Below are positions 1 through 7,472 of a DNA stretch of 64,000 bases, piece by piece. The stretch's first letter is position 1. Every line of letters begins with the position of its first letter. A program made the translations under genes and the position numbers. Source of the stretch: Thiothrix litoralis (GTDB taxonomy: Bacteria; Pseudomonadota; Gammaproteobacteria; Thiotrichales; Thiotrichaceae). The stretch is taken from positions 3,345,501 to 3,409,500 of the forward strand of contig NZ_CP072801.1 of assembly GCF_017901135.1 (NCBI RefSeq). The letters run 5' to 3'. The notes below the pieces were generated by a model. The model worked only from the letters and a program-made list of their open reading frames with translations. It had not been told where the DNA came from and did no database searches.

Positions 1-561
1 GCGTGGCTGGCATTACGTCGCTTTGATTGCCATGCAGCATCCCCCACGACTGGGCGTTATCATCTGCATAGCCTGTGCGGTTTGCTGGATGCGGATTTCC
101 GAATGCCTTCGCTGGATTATGAAGACTTGATCAAAGCCAGCCAGATATTGTGTAAAAGCCCGGCAGTGGGGCAAATCCAGTTTACCCGTGCGGTTTTCAA
201 CCTGTTTGCCTGTAATCAGGATGACCACAGCAAAAACTGGGCATTCCTGCTGGATGATGCTGGCAACTGGCGGCCTAGCCCTTGTTACGACATTACTTTT
301 AGCCCCAACCCGCATGGGGAACACAGCACCGCGTTTGGCGGTTACGGCAAAGCACCCCCCGTGAAGGTGATGCAGCGGCTGGCACAGCAAGCCAATTTCA
401 GTAGCTGGAAACAGGCACAAGCCGTTATCGAACAGGTCGTGGCTGCGGTGCAGAACTGGGAGACAGTAGCCAGTGGGTTGGGTATCCAGCCAGATACCCG
501 CCAGTTGATTGCGCGTCAGCTCGATAATATTTACCAACAGAACAAGTCCCTTTTAACATGA
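1..561 (+). CDS. hipA: HipA-type Ser/Thr kinase toxin, C-terminal part (5' end outside the window)
   Basis: The reading frame is open from base 1, so the N-terminus lies to the left. The 186 visible residues carry the HipA C-terminal kinase signature: a RYHLHSLCGLL stretch, the catalytic-loop motif NQDDHSKN and the metal-binding aspartate in PCYDITFS. HipA proteins phosphorylate an aminoacyl-tRNA synthetase (GltX in E. coli) and are held in check by the DNA-binding antitoxin HipB, usually encoded just upstream, which cannot be seen here. The stop (TGA 559-561) overlaps the ATG of the following cupin gene in an ATGA arrangement, so the two are probably translationally coupled. The kinase residues look intact; activity cannot be judged from a fragment. 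Confidence 0.85.
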   Translation, partial: AWLALRRFDCHAASPTTGRYHLHSLCGLLDADFRMPSLDYEDLIKASQILCKSPAVGQIQFTRAVFNLFACNQDDHSKNWAFLLDDAGNWRPSPCYDITFSPNPHGEHSTAFGGYGKAPPVKVMQRLAQQANFSSWKQAQAVIEQVVAAVQNWETVASGLGIQPDTRQLIARQLDNIYQQNKSLLT

Positions 562-899
562 AACTGACTACCCTCACCCAAACGCCTATTACCACCGTCA
601 GCCATAACGCCCGTATCCAGAAGCAAGCGTTAATCACCTACGGTGAATTCCCCCCACTCACCAACTTTTCGCAAGCGACTTTCCCGCCTGGCGAAATCGC
701 CCACGCTCACCAGCACAGTGATATGCTGGAAGTATTTTTCATCCAATCCGGCCATGCTGCGATGACGGTTGATGGCATCGAATACGACCTCCCCGCCGGA
801 AGTTGCATCAGCATCGAACCCGGTGAAACCCACGAACTGCGCAATGCCAGCGCTACCGAGGCCATGCTCGTCACATACTTCGGTGTACAGGTACACTAA
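558..899 (+). CDS. Small cupin-domain protein
   Basis: A single-domain cupin of 113 residues. Cupin motif 1 is visible as PGEIAHAHQHSDMLEVFF (metal-binding His, His and Glu) and motif 2 as GSCISIEPGETHEL with a third His, so a metal-bound beta barrel is expected. The family ranges from dioxygenases and isomerases to small-molecule sensors, and nothing here fixes the substrate. It begins inside the stop codon of the hipA-like gene, which implies coupled translation. No signal peptide is seen, so it is cytoplasmic. It might be a metabolic enzyme or an accessory of the HipA module; the second is only inferred from position. Confidence 0.8.
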   Translation: MKLTTLTQTPITTVSHNARIQKQALITYGEFPPLTNFSQATFPPGEIAHAHQHSDMLEVFFIQSGHAAMTVDGIEYDLPAGSCISIEPGETHELRNASATEAMLVTYFGVQVH

Positions 900-938
900 G
901 CGCAGTTCCTTCACGTCAAGCCCACCGCTCATCGGAAA

Positions 939-1027
939 AACCGAACAAAAAACGAATAAATGGCAAGTATTTTTGATTTGCTTGTCGTAGCCCTAAACCG
1001 TATATTTGGTTCGTGTTTTGTTCGGTT
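939..1027. promoter_or_regulatory. lexA promoter with two inverted LexA-operator-like sites
   Basis: Two 18-base sites, 939-956 and 1010-1027, are inverted copies of each other with a single mismatch. The right one contains GTTC-N7-GTTC (1009-1023), the operator form described for alphaproteobacterial LexA. The left one, on the other strand, is GTTC at 943-946 paired with an imperfect half site at 954-957. A plausible sigma70 promoter lies between them: -35 TTGCTT (978-983), 17 bases, -10 TATATT (1001-1006). The right site would therefore cover the transcription start, as expected for LexA autorepression. Seen: the repeats. Inferred: LexA binding. Confidence 0.6.
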
Positions 1028-1046
1028 TGTTAACAAGGAGTTCACG

Positions 1047-1658
1047 ATGCTCACACGACGACAACAGCAAATAATGGACATCATCCAGTCCCTCTACGCC
1101 CGCAATGGCTACACCCCTACTTTGGATGAAATTGCCAGCGCTGTCGGAATTTCCACCCGCAGCACGGTTCACCAACATGTGCAGGCGCTGATCAGGGAAG
1201 GTCGCCTGCACGCAACGCCGGGCAAACGTGCCTACCGGATGCCCGAAACGGCAGTGGCGCGTCACCCGCAAATGCCGCTGAGGCTGGGCTTACCACTGGC
1301 AGGCCGTATCGCTGCCGGTAAGCCGATCGAGGCAATCAGTGGCAAGGATGAAATCAACCCCGGCGACCTATTCCGTGGCAATGGGCGTTACGTACTGGAA
1401 GTGCGTGGTGAGTCGATGATCGACATCGGCATTATGGATGGCGATTTCGTCGTGATCCAGCAACAGGAAGATGCCTGCGATGGCGACATCGTGGTGGCAC
1501 TGGTGGAGCGTGAGGAAGTAACCCTCAAACGCATTTACCGCTTAGCAGATGGCCGCATCGAATTACGCCCAGAAAACCGTACCTTGCAGCCGATGGTTTA
1601 CCCAACAGAAAGCGTACAGGTACAGGGCAAAATGGTGGGCTTGTTCCGCAGTTATTAG
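1047..1658 (+). CDS. lexA: LexA repressor / S24 autoprotease
   Basis: SOS-response repressor of 203 residues, the usual LexA length. The N-terminal winged helix (residues about 1-65) is followed by the cleavage site Ala85-Gly86 in PLAGRIAAG and the peptidase S24 domain with catalytic Ser123 (GESMIDIG) and Lys161 (VTLKRIY). RecA filaments trigger self-cleavage and derepress DNA-repair genes. The ATG at 1047 is chosen because AAGGAG sits 7 bases upstream (1035-1040) and the protein then starts MLTRRQQQIMDII as in other LexA proteins; an in-frame upstream start at 960 would fall inside the operator region. The recognition helix was not compared base by base with other LexA classes. Confidence 0.97.
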   Translation: MLTRRQQQIMDIIQSLYARNGYTPTLDEIASAVGISTRSTVHQHVQALIREGRLHATPGKRAYRMPETAVARHPQMPLRLGLPLAGRIAAGKPIEAISGKDEINPGDLFRGNGRYVLEVRGESMIDIGIMDGDFVVIQQQEDACDGDIVVALVEREEVTLKRIYRLADGRIELRPENRTLQPMVYPTESVQVQGKMVGLFRSY

Positions 1659-1820
1659 TGAGGAAGCAACAATAGCAGTAAAGACTGGAACTGAATTCCC
1701 AAAGCGCTGTTGGCAAGCCGCTGGGTGAATCAGCCTGTACCGGAAATACCGCTGTCCGGGCACGCTGTCCGGTAAACCGTGCAGACCAGCTAACATCAGG
1801 TTATGATAATGAGGGCTATT

Positions 1821-1853
1821 GACGATCCGGCAGCATTCTATGCTGGAATCGTC
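1821..1853. other. Imperfect inverted repeat upstream of the FimV-like gene
   Basis: GACGAT...CAGCAT followed by ATGCTG...ATCGTC forms two 6-bp stem blocks split by a small internal loop, with a TCT tip. It lies 41 bases before the ATG of the FimV-like gene, so it could be a leader-RNA hairpin, an operator, or the terminator-like end of lexA, though no T-run follows. The rest of the 235-base gap after lexA shows only a possible -10 (TATGATAAT at 1802-1810) and no convincing -35. Confidence 0.3.
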
Positions 1854-1893
1854 TATATAAATGATTAACTTAGATTGTCTGCGCGGAACTGTC

Positions 1894-3060
1894 ATGAAAT
1901 ACAAAACACTTGCCGTTACTACGGGACTGTTGCTGGCGGCATCCCTTTCCTTGCAACCTGTCACTGTTCGGGCTGGCTCGTCTTATGGGCCGGTCAAAAA
2001 TAATGACACCTTGTGGGATATTGCCAGCCGCAGCCGTCCTTCCTACGATATCAGCGTGCCCCAGATGATGGCAGCCATTCAGGCGAAAAATCCCCATGCT
2101 TTTGTGGGGGGTGACATTAATATTTTGCGTCAAGGCGTTCACCTGAATATTCCGCTTGTACCTGAAGTCCAACAAAGTGCGGGCAAGCAGGCCAGTCAAG
2201 CCAGCCTTGAGGGTGAAATCAGCCAATTGCGTACCCAACTCAAAGAAGAGCAGGCACGTAGCACGAAACTGGCGGAACAACTCCAGCAGCTACAAGCTTC
2301 CCAGACGGCAGCAACCGCCAACCCAAGCACTGATCAGGAACAGGTAGCCAAATTGCAGAATGACCTGATGGTGAAATTACAGACTGAACTGGCAGACCTG
2401 CGGGAACAGTTGCAAGCCAAAGATGCGCGTATCGCCGAATTGCAGGCCGCTTCGGTGCAAGTTGCCGCCTTGCCGAATACCACGGCTGACCCGCAAGCCG
2501 CGACTCCAGCACAAACCCAGCAAGCTGACGCCACCATGCAGGCCGAGTTGACAGAACTCAAGCAATTGCTGGAACAACGCGATACCCATATCCAGAACCT
2601 GCAAGCCTCCTTGCGCGAAGCCAGCATTTCCATCAAGCGCCAGTACGCCGAAAGTCAGGAACTGCACACCCAACTCAAAAAACTCGACCCCGGTAATACT
2701 GCCGAAGTACCCCCACCGCCTGCCGAACCCGGCACCACCCACGCGCCGAGTTTGACGCTGGCAGCAGGGGAGGAAACCCCTGCACCCGTTAAAGTGAATG
2801 CTCCGGTGTTTATCGACCAGATTGCGAAGCCTGATGCGGGCAACGGTCAGCCAGTTTCCTTGCAGAATATGTTGGAGCAAACCGTGACGGGAAGTGCTTC
2901 CGGTACTAACAACGTTAGTTTACCTACCCCGTCGCGGGTATCGTTGGTTATAGCCTTGGTGTCCTTGATGTTTGTGCTGGCTTTGCTGTGGCGTTCCTGG
3001 TCGCAGCGCCGGGCACTCAGCAAGGAAGAGGCGCGGCTGCGGGCAGAGCTGGAGGCTTAG
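1894..3060 (+). CDS. FimV-like protein: N-terminal LysM-like domain, coiled coil, C-terminal membrane anchor
   Basis: Secreted, membrane-anchored protein of 388 residues. A signal peptide (about 1-27, ending VTVRA) is followed by the FimV core domain (YGPV..NDTLW.IA..., ISVPQMMAAIQ, NP.AF, NILRQGVHLNIP), a LysM-like fold that binds peptidoglycan. Residues about 100-270 are a Gln/Glu/Leu-rich coiled coil, then a Pro-rich linker and one transmembrane helix near residues 352-372. FimV proteins organise polar machinery such as type IV pili, but normally continue into a long acidic cytoplasmic part with TPRs; here only about 20 residues follow the helix. The ATG at 1894 gives the clean signal peptide; a start at 1861 would add 11 unlikely residues. 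Confidence 0.75.
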   Translation: MKYKTLAVTTGLLLAASLSLQPVTVRAGSSYGPVKNNDTLWDIASRSRPSYDISVPQMMAAIQAKNPHAFVGGDINILRQGVHLNIPLVPEVQQSAGKQASQASLEGEISQLRTQLKEEQARSTKLAEQLQQLQASQTAATANPSTDQEQVAKLQNDLMVKLQTELADLREQLQAKDARIAELQAASVQVAALPNTTADPQAATPAQTQQADATMQAELTELKQLLEQRDTHIQNLQASLREASISIKRQYAESQELHTQLKKLDPGNTAEVPPPPAEPGTTHAPSLTLAAGEETPAPVKVNAPVFIDQIAKPDAGNGQPVSLQNMLEQTVTGSASGTNNVSLPTPSRVSLVIALVSLMFVLALLWRSWSQRRALSKEEARLRAELEA

Positions 3061-3077
3061 CCATCGCCACTGAAACC

Positions 3078-3680
3078 GTGGTGCTGTTGCACGGTATCTG
3101 GATGCGCCCCTGGGCACTGGGGGTGCTGGCTGGCAGGTTGCGGCAGGCGGGGTATGCGGTCAGTATTCCCGCTTATGCATCGGTGAGGCTGACGCCCGCG
3201 CAAAACGCCGAGCGCCTGTACGCTTTTCTGAAAACCTTGCCGACGGATTCGCTGCATGTGGTTGCCCACAGTCTGGGTGGGATTGTTGCCTTACATTTGC
3301 TTGAAAAATACCCAGAGCTTCCACCGGGGCGTTTGGTGACACTGGGCACGCCCGCGCAAGGCAGCAAGATTGCCCGCGCCATTAAACCCGTACCGGTACT
3401 GGGCATGGCGTTTGGTAACAGCATGGTGGAAGGCTTATCCGGCGATGATGTGCCGCAAACCATTGGGCGTGATTGGGGAGCCGTGATCGGGACGCTTCCC
3501 GTCGGGCTGGGTTTGCCTTTTCTATGGGGCGAGGCCAGTGATGGTGCGGTACGGGTTAGTGAAGCGCAACACCCGGCGCAAACCGCGCGTATTGAACAGC
3601 GGGTGTCGCATACCGGCATGTTGTTTTCACCCTTGACGTTCACTTATATCCAGCGCTTTCTTCAGACCGGGCAGTTTTAG
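3078..3680 (+). CDS. Alpha/beta hydrolase, lipase-like
   Basis: Alpha/beta-hydrolase fold protein of about 200 residues: oxyanion-hole HG in VLLHGIWM, nucleophile elbow HSLGG in VVAHSLGGIVAL, and a likely catalytic His in the C-terminal SHTGMLF. The sequence resembles small cytoplasmic lipases and PGAP1-like esterases; the substrate is unknown. The start is uncertain. GTG 3078 keeps the first core strand but has no good ribosome site; a GGAGG at 3051-3055 points to a start near 3063, where only ATC is available; a GTG at 2988 would overlap the FimV-like gene by 73 bases. Its stop overlaps the convergent stop of waaC. Confidence 0.75.
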   Translation: MVLLHGIWMRPWALGVLAGRLRQAGYAVSIPAYASVRLTPAQNAERLYAFLKTLPTDSLHVVAHSLGGIVALHLLEKYPELPPGRLVTLGTPAQGSKIARAIKPVPVLGMAFGNSMVEGLSGDDVPQTIGRDWGAVIGTLPVGLGLPFLWGEASDGAVRVSEAQHPAQTARIEQRVSHTGMLFSPLTFTYIQRFLQTGQF

Positions 3681-4669
3681 TCCGCTAGCAAGCTCAGTAA
3701 ACGCTGGCTAACGGCATCAGCATCCTGCGTTTCTACACCACTCAGGTTTTCCAGCAGCGTCGCTTGGGCAGGATGGCTATTGCCTTGTACGCCGGTGAGT
3801 GCCGGTTGGGTAACGGGGTAAAGCGCCAAGCCCGGTTTGTCGAGTGCCGCTGCAATGTGCATCAGGCCGGTATCCATACCAATCACCCCTAAGGCTTGCT
3901 GCAAGATCGCCGCCAATTCCCCCAAGCGGCAGCGTGGCAGTACCTGTACGCTGCCGGGTACGGTTTGTGCCAGCCGTTCAGCGCGTTGCTGTTCCCGCAC
4001 ATTTCCCCACGGTAGCAGGGTGCTGATGCCGTGTTGGGCAAGGGTGCTGATCAGGGTTTGCCAGTGGGTTTCCGGCCATTCCTTGTCGACGCGGCTGGTA
4101 CCGTGCAGGGCGACGACGTAACGTGGTGGCAGGGTCATGCTGGGTAATGGGTAATGGCTGTGGGCAATGCCGTGGTCGAGTGGCAGGCTTTCAATGCTAT
4201 AGCCGAGCGCGTGTGCCATCAGCAGGCGGTTGCGGGTAATGGCATGGCGTTGCTTGGCGACGCTAAAGCCTTGTTGGTAACTCAGGCTGGCGAGCGGTTC
4301 GCGGCTGCTGTGATGGTCATAACCGTAGCGTTTGCCGTGTGCCTGCATGGCGATCAAAGCGCTTTTCAGCAGACCTTGGGTATCAATAATGGCGTCGTAA
4401 TGTTCTTGTTGCAGCCGCTGGCGGAATTGGCTGATTTCCTGCCAAGTCTCTTTACTGAATAAGTGTTTGCGCCAGCGTCTTACGGCAATCGGTAGAATAT
4501 TTCTGATGGACGGATGCCAAGCGGGTACTTCTGCAAAATTTTCTTCCACTACCCAGTCAATGATCAGGTCTGCCTGCTGATGGTTGGCATCGGTAATAGC
4601 CGGTAGCATGTGTACCACGTCGCCAAGTGATGATGTTTTTATGATCAAAATTTTACGCACGGGCGTCAT
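3677..4669 (-). CDS. waaC: Lipopolysaccharide heptosyltransferase I
   Basis: GT9-family glycosyltransferase of 330 residues that adds the first L,D-heptose to the Kdo of the LPS inner core on the cytoplasmic face of the inner membrane. Family marks are the N-terminal KTSSLGDVVHMLPA, the WVVEENFAEVPAWHP segment, the RRWRK basic patch and the C-terminal GMDTGLMHIAAALDKP nucleotide-sugar motif. The length matches WaaC. No other LPS-core gene lies next to it: the left neighbour converges and the right neighbour diverges across a long gap. The start at ATG 4669 gives MTPVRKILIIKTSSLGD, normal for the family. Confidence 0.93.
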   Translation of the reverse strand: MTPVRKILIIKTSSLGDVVHMLPAITDANHQQADLIIDWVVEENFAEVPAWHPSIRNILPIAVRRWRKHLFSKETWQEISQFRQRLQQEHYDAIIDTQGLLKSALIAMQAHGKRYGYDHHSSREPLASLSYQQGFSVAKQRHAITRNRLLMAHALGYSIESLPLDHGIAHSHYPLPSMTLPPRYVVALHGTSRVDKEWPETHWQTLISTLAQHGISTLLPWGNVREQQRAERLAQTVPGSVQVLPRCRLGELAAILQQALGVIGMDTGLMHIAAALDKPGLALYPVTQPALTGVQGNSHPAQATLLENLSGVETQDADAVSQRLLSLLAD

Positions 4670-5085
4670 GCAGGCTCCACGTGAAACATTGTTGGTTATT
4701 GAGGGTATGGTGAGGCATTGCTGTGGATAAGTCAGTGAATATCATAAAAAAGCGGGGATGGCTATGACTTGATGGCGATTTGATTGTCTTCATGGCTTAC
4801 CTTAATGCACGATTAAAAAACAGTATTATTTGATAAGTGGCGCTATTTTTCTGATGAATGACTCGTTCAATCCAATTATAGCAATGTTCAAAGGGACTAA
4901 TAAGTTTTTTTTATTGCAATCAGGGATGGCGCGAATAAATTCCTTTCCTGTGGATAACTTCGTGGATAACTGTGCATTAATGCGTTGGTTCATCGCAGAA
5001 AAGTGTAGCAGATTGTAGGTAGAGTGCTGGAAAAGAAAAGCTAGATAGGGTACAAGGCATTTTCGAGCAAATATCTGATAGGGAC
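4670..5085. other. Candidate replication origin / DnaA-box cluster in a gene-free AT-rich gap
   Basis: A 416-base stretch between divergent waaC and adenosine kinase with no credible gene. It holds perfect DnaA boxes (TGTGGATAA) at 4722-4730 and 4949-4957, a one-mismatch box CGTGGATAA at 4961-4969 and a one-mismatch TGTGCATTA at 4971-4979, all in one orientation, the last three spaced 12 and 10 bases apart. Between them, about 4795-4930, runs strongly AT-rich DNA with a T8 tract that could serve as an unwinding element. A parS-like 16-mer flanks the left end. Against it: no dnaA, dnaN, gyrB, rpmH or mnmG nearby, and gene strands do not diverge from here. Confidence 0.4.
4673..4688. promoter_or_regulatory. 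parS-like ParB-binding site (imperfect)
   Basis: Read on the minus strand this 16-mer is TGTTTCACGTGGAGCC. It has the CACGTG core and the full left half of the parS consensus (TGTTNCACGTGNAACA) with two to three mismatches in the right half. parS sites load ParB near bacterial replication origins. It lies four bases before the waaC start, at the edge of the DnaA-box region. A single imperfect copy could be chance. Confidence 0.4.
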
Positions 5086-6084
5086 ATGATGAAATACGAC
5101 GTATTCGGTATCGGCAACGCGCTGGTGGATAAGGAATTTGAGGTAACGGAAGACTTTTTGGCAGCTAACGGCATCCAGAAAGGCATGATGACCCTGATTG
5201 ATGAGGCAACCCAGCAGCAATTGCTGTCAGGTTTGAGTGCTACCTTTGGCATGAAAAAGCGTGCCAGTGGCGGTTCCGCCGCTAACAGCATCGTGGCGGT
5301 GAGCCAGTTTGGTGGCAAGACCTTCTATGCCTGCAAGGTGGCGAATGATGAAACCGGCGAATTTTACATGCATGACCTGCACGCGGCTGGTGTGAATACC
5401 AAACTGGATCAAGTGCGTTGCAGTTCTGAGGGCGTAACCGGCAAGTGCATGGTGATGGTGACGCCGGATGCGGAACGTACCATGAATACCTTTTTGGGGA
5501 TTACGGCGGACTTTTCCGAAGCCGAATTGCATTTGGATGAGTTGAAGCAAGCCCAATACTTGTACATCGAAGGCTATTTGGTCACTTCGGATATTTCGCG
5601 TGCAGCGGCCTTGAAAGCGCGGCAAGTAGCGAAGGAACACGGGGTAAAAACTGCGATGACCTTCTCTGACCCGGCGATGGTGCGTTTCTTCCGCAGTGGT
5701 GTGGATGAAATGCTGGGCGACGGTGCGGATATTCTGTTCTGTAACCAAGAAGAAGTCAGTGTGTTTACTGGCAAAGACGATCTGGAAGAGGCGATTGTCG
5801 CGATCAAGCCCTATGCAGGCAAGCTGGTGATTACGCTGGGCAGCAAGGGTGCGCTGGTGGTAGACGATTCAGGCCGTACCGAAATCGCAGCACATCCGGT
5901 TAAAGCGGTGGATACCAATGGCGCGGGCGATATGTTCGCCGGGGCATTCCTGTATGGCATCACCCAGGGGATGGATAATGCACAAGCGGGTAAGCTGGCG
6001 AGTCTGGCAGCGTCGCGTATTGTGACAGTATTCGGGGCGCGGCTGGGTAAGGATGCGCACGCTGAAGTATTGGCAGCGGTTTAA
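5086..6084 (+). CDS. Adenosine kinase-like PfkB-family carbohydrate/nucleoside kinase
   Basis: Ribokinase (PfkB) family enzyme of 332 residues. It has the N-terminal GIGNALVD strand, the substrate-site SGGSAANSI, and the C-terminal signature AVDTNGAGDMFAGAF with the catalytic Asp of GAGD near residue 282. The closest family is the bacterial adenosine-kinase group, which phosphorylates adenosine to AMP with ATP in purine salvage; a sugar kinase role cannot be excluded from sequence alone. Tandem ATGs at 5086 and 5089 follow an AGGGA site. It diverges from waaC across the DnaA-box region and meets ribF tail to tail with a four-base overlap. Confidence 0.85.
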   Translation: MMKYDVFGIGNALVDKEFEVTEDFLAANGIQKGMMTLIDEATQQQLLSGLSATFGMKKRASGGSAANSIVAVSQFGGKTFYACKVANDETGEFYMHDLHAAGVNTKLDQVRCSSEGVTGKCMVMVTPDAERTMNTFLGITADFSEAELHLDELKQAQYLYIEGYLVTSDISRAAALKARQVAKEHGVKTAMTFSDPAMVRFFRSGVDEMLGDGADILFCNQEEVSVFTGKDDLEEAIVAIKPYAGKLVITLGSKGALVVDDSGRTEIAAHPVKAVDTNGAGDMFAGAFLYGITQGMDNAQAGKLASLAASRIVTVFGARLGKDAHAEVLAAV

Positions 6085-6998
6085 AACATTGTCCTTGCCT
6101 GCACCGCATCCCGTGCAATCTGTGCCTTCAAGTCGTCAAAGGATGCAAATTTCATTTCATCGCGAATGAAGGCGACAGGTTCTACACAGATATGCTGGCC
6201 GTACACCTGTTGCGCAAAGTCGAACAGGTGGGCTTCCAGCCGATTTTCTACACCGTGTACCGTGGGGCGTGCGCCGAGGTTGGCGACCCCGTGTACAGGG
6301 TTGGCTTCCAGACCGTAGACTTTCACCGCATACACACCCTTGCGCAGTGCGATGTGTTGCGGAACCCGCATGTTCAGCGTGGGAAAACCGATGGTGCGCC
6401 CGCGCTTGTCGCCGTGGCGTACTCGCCCGGAAATGCGGTAAGGTTTACCCAGCAATTCTGTGGCAAGTGCCAGTTCCGCCGTACTTAACGCCAGCCGGAT
6501 GCGGGTGCTGCTGACGCGCTCGTCTTCGTGCAGGAACGTCGGGGTATCCACAACTTCCATCCCGGCGGCTGCGCCCATTGCTTGTAGCAAGTGGTAATCG
6601 CCGCGCCGCCCCTTGCCGAAACGGAAATCATCACCAACCACCAGATAGCGCACCTTCAAGCCATCCAGCAGGATGTGTTGCACGAAATCTTCCGCTTCCA
6701 TGCTGGCCAATTGCTGGTTGAAACGCAGGCAGGCGAAGCGCTCGACCTTCATGGCCTGTAACAGCCGCAGCTTGTCACGCAGCGCATAAATACGCGGTGG
6801 CGGGGGGCGGCGGAAAAACTCGATTGGTAACGGCTCGAAGCTGATCACGGTGGCGGGCAGATTCAAGGCCTGCGCTTTTCGCTCGACGTGTTGGATAACG
6901 GCCTGATGCCCTTTGTGCAAGCCATCGAAATTGCCGATGGTGGCAACACAACCGGGGTCATGGGCGGGAGCGGGTAAGATGCGGCGTATCAGTTTCAT
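6081..6998 (-). CDS. ribF: Bifunctional riboflavin kinase / FAD synthetase
   Basis: 305 residues, normal for RibF. The N-terminal nucleotidyltransferase domain has the GNFDGLHKGH motif and a later SSTRIR; the C-terminal flavokinase domain begins near residue 185 with GRVRHGDKRGRTIGFPTLNM. The enzyme makes FMN from riboflavin and then FAD in the cytoplasm. It is the last gene of a leftward cluster pyrB-pyrC'-trmL-ribF, 9 bases after trmL. In many gammaproteobacteria ribF sits next to ileS-lspA instead, so the placement is slightly unusual. It ends in a four-base overlap with the convergent adenosine kinase gene. Confidence 0.96.
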   Translation of the reverse strand: MKLIRRILPAPAHDPGCVATIGNFDGLHKGHQAVIQHVERKAQALNLPATVISFEPLPIEFFRRPPPPRIYALRDKLRLLQAMKVERFACLRFNQQLASMEAEDFVQHILLDGLKVRYLVVGDDFRFGKGRRGDYHLLQAMGAAAGMEVVDTPTFLHEDERVSSTRIRLALSTAELALATELLGKPYRISGRVRHGDKRGRTIGFPTLNMRVPQHIALRKGVYAVKVYGLEANPVHGVANLGARPTVHGVENRLEAHLFDFAQQVYGQHICVEPVAFIRDEMKFASFDDLKAQIARDAVQARTMF

Positions 6999-7007
6999 GT
7001 CTGGAGT

Positions 7008-7472
7008 TTACCCCAAACTGGGAAACTGTTGTTGCCGTAATGCCTCATACACGACTACCGCTACCGTATTCGACAGGTTGAGGCTACGGCTATCCGGCAG
7101 CATCGGCACGCGCAGTTTTAGCTCTTCCGGCAGGCTCAGCAGCAAGGCTTCTGGCAAGCCACGGGTTTCTGGGCCAAACAGCAATACATCACCCGCTTCA
7201 AAGACTGCATCGCTGTAATGGGTGCTGGCTTTGGTGCTCAGGGCGAATACCCGCTTGCCCTGTATAGCCAGGTTAAACGCGGCGAAACTCTCATGTTCTT
7301 GCACCACCGCGAGGTCACGGTAATCCATCCCCGCGCGGCGTACCTGCTTTTCATCCAGTGAAAAGCCTAGCGGGTGGATCAGGTGTAAACGGCAACCTGT
7401 ATTGGCACACAGGCGCATGATGTTACCGGTATTCGGGGGAATTTCCGGTTGGTAAAGCGCAATATCAAACAC
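7008..7472 (-). CDS. trmL: tRNA (cytidine/uridine-34 2'-O)-methyltransferase
   Basis: SPOUT-class methyltransferase of 154 residues that methylates the wobble ribose of leucine tRNAs using S-adenosylmethionine. Seen: the N-terminal YQPEIPPNTGNIMRLCANTG block, the LLFGPETRGLP knot motif and the C-terminal PMLPDSRSLNLSNTVAVVVYE, all diagnostic of TrmL/YibK. The start is a GTG at 7472, overlapping the 3' end of pyrC' by 8 bases, so it is likely translated by coupling from the pyrimidine genes upstream. Confidence 0.95.
   Translation of the reverse strand: MFDIALYQPEIPPNTGNIMRLCANTGCRLHLIHPLGFSLDEKQVRRAGMDYRDLAVVQEHESFAAFNLAIQGKRVFALSTKASTHYSDAVFEAGDVLLFGPETRGLPEALLLSLPEELKLRVPMLPDSRSLNLSNTVAVVVYEALRQQQFPSLG

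Noticed and set aside
1659-1893. Small RNA or small gene after lexA
   Set aside because: Only an imperfect inverted repeat and a lone -10-like sequence are visible; no frame with a ribosome site.
4830-5018. 62-codon plus-strand frame inside the DnaA-box region
   Set aside because: No ribosome site or recognisable domain, and its codons run through the DnaA boxes; composition is that of AT-rich intergenic DNA.
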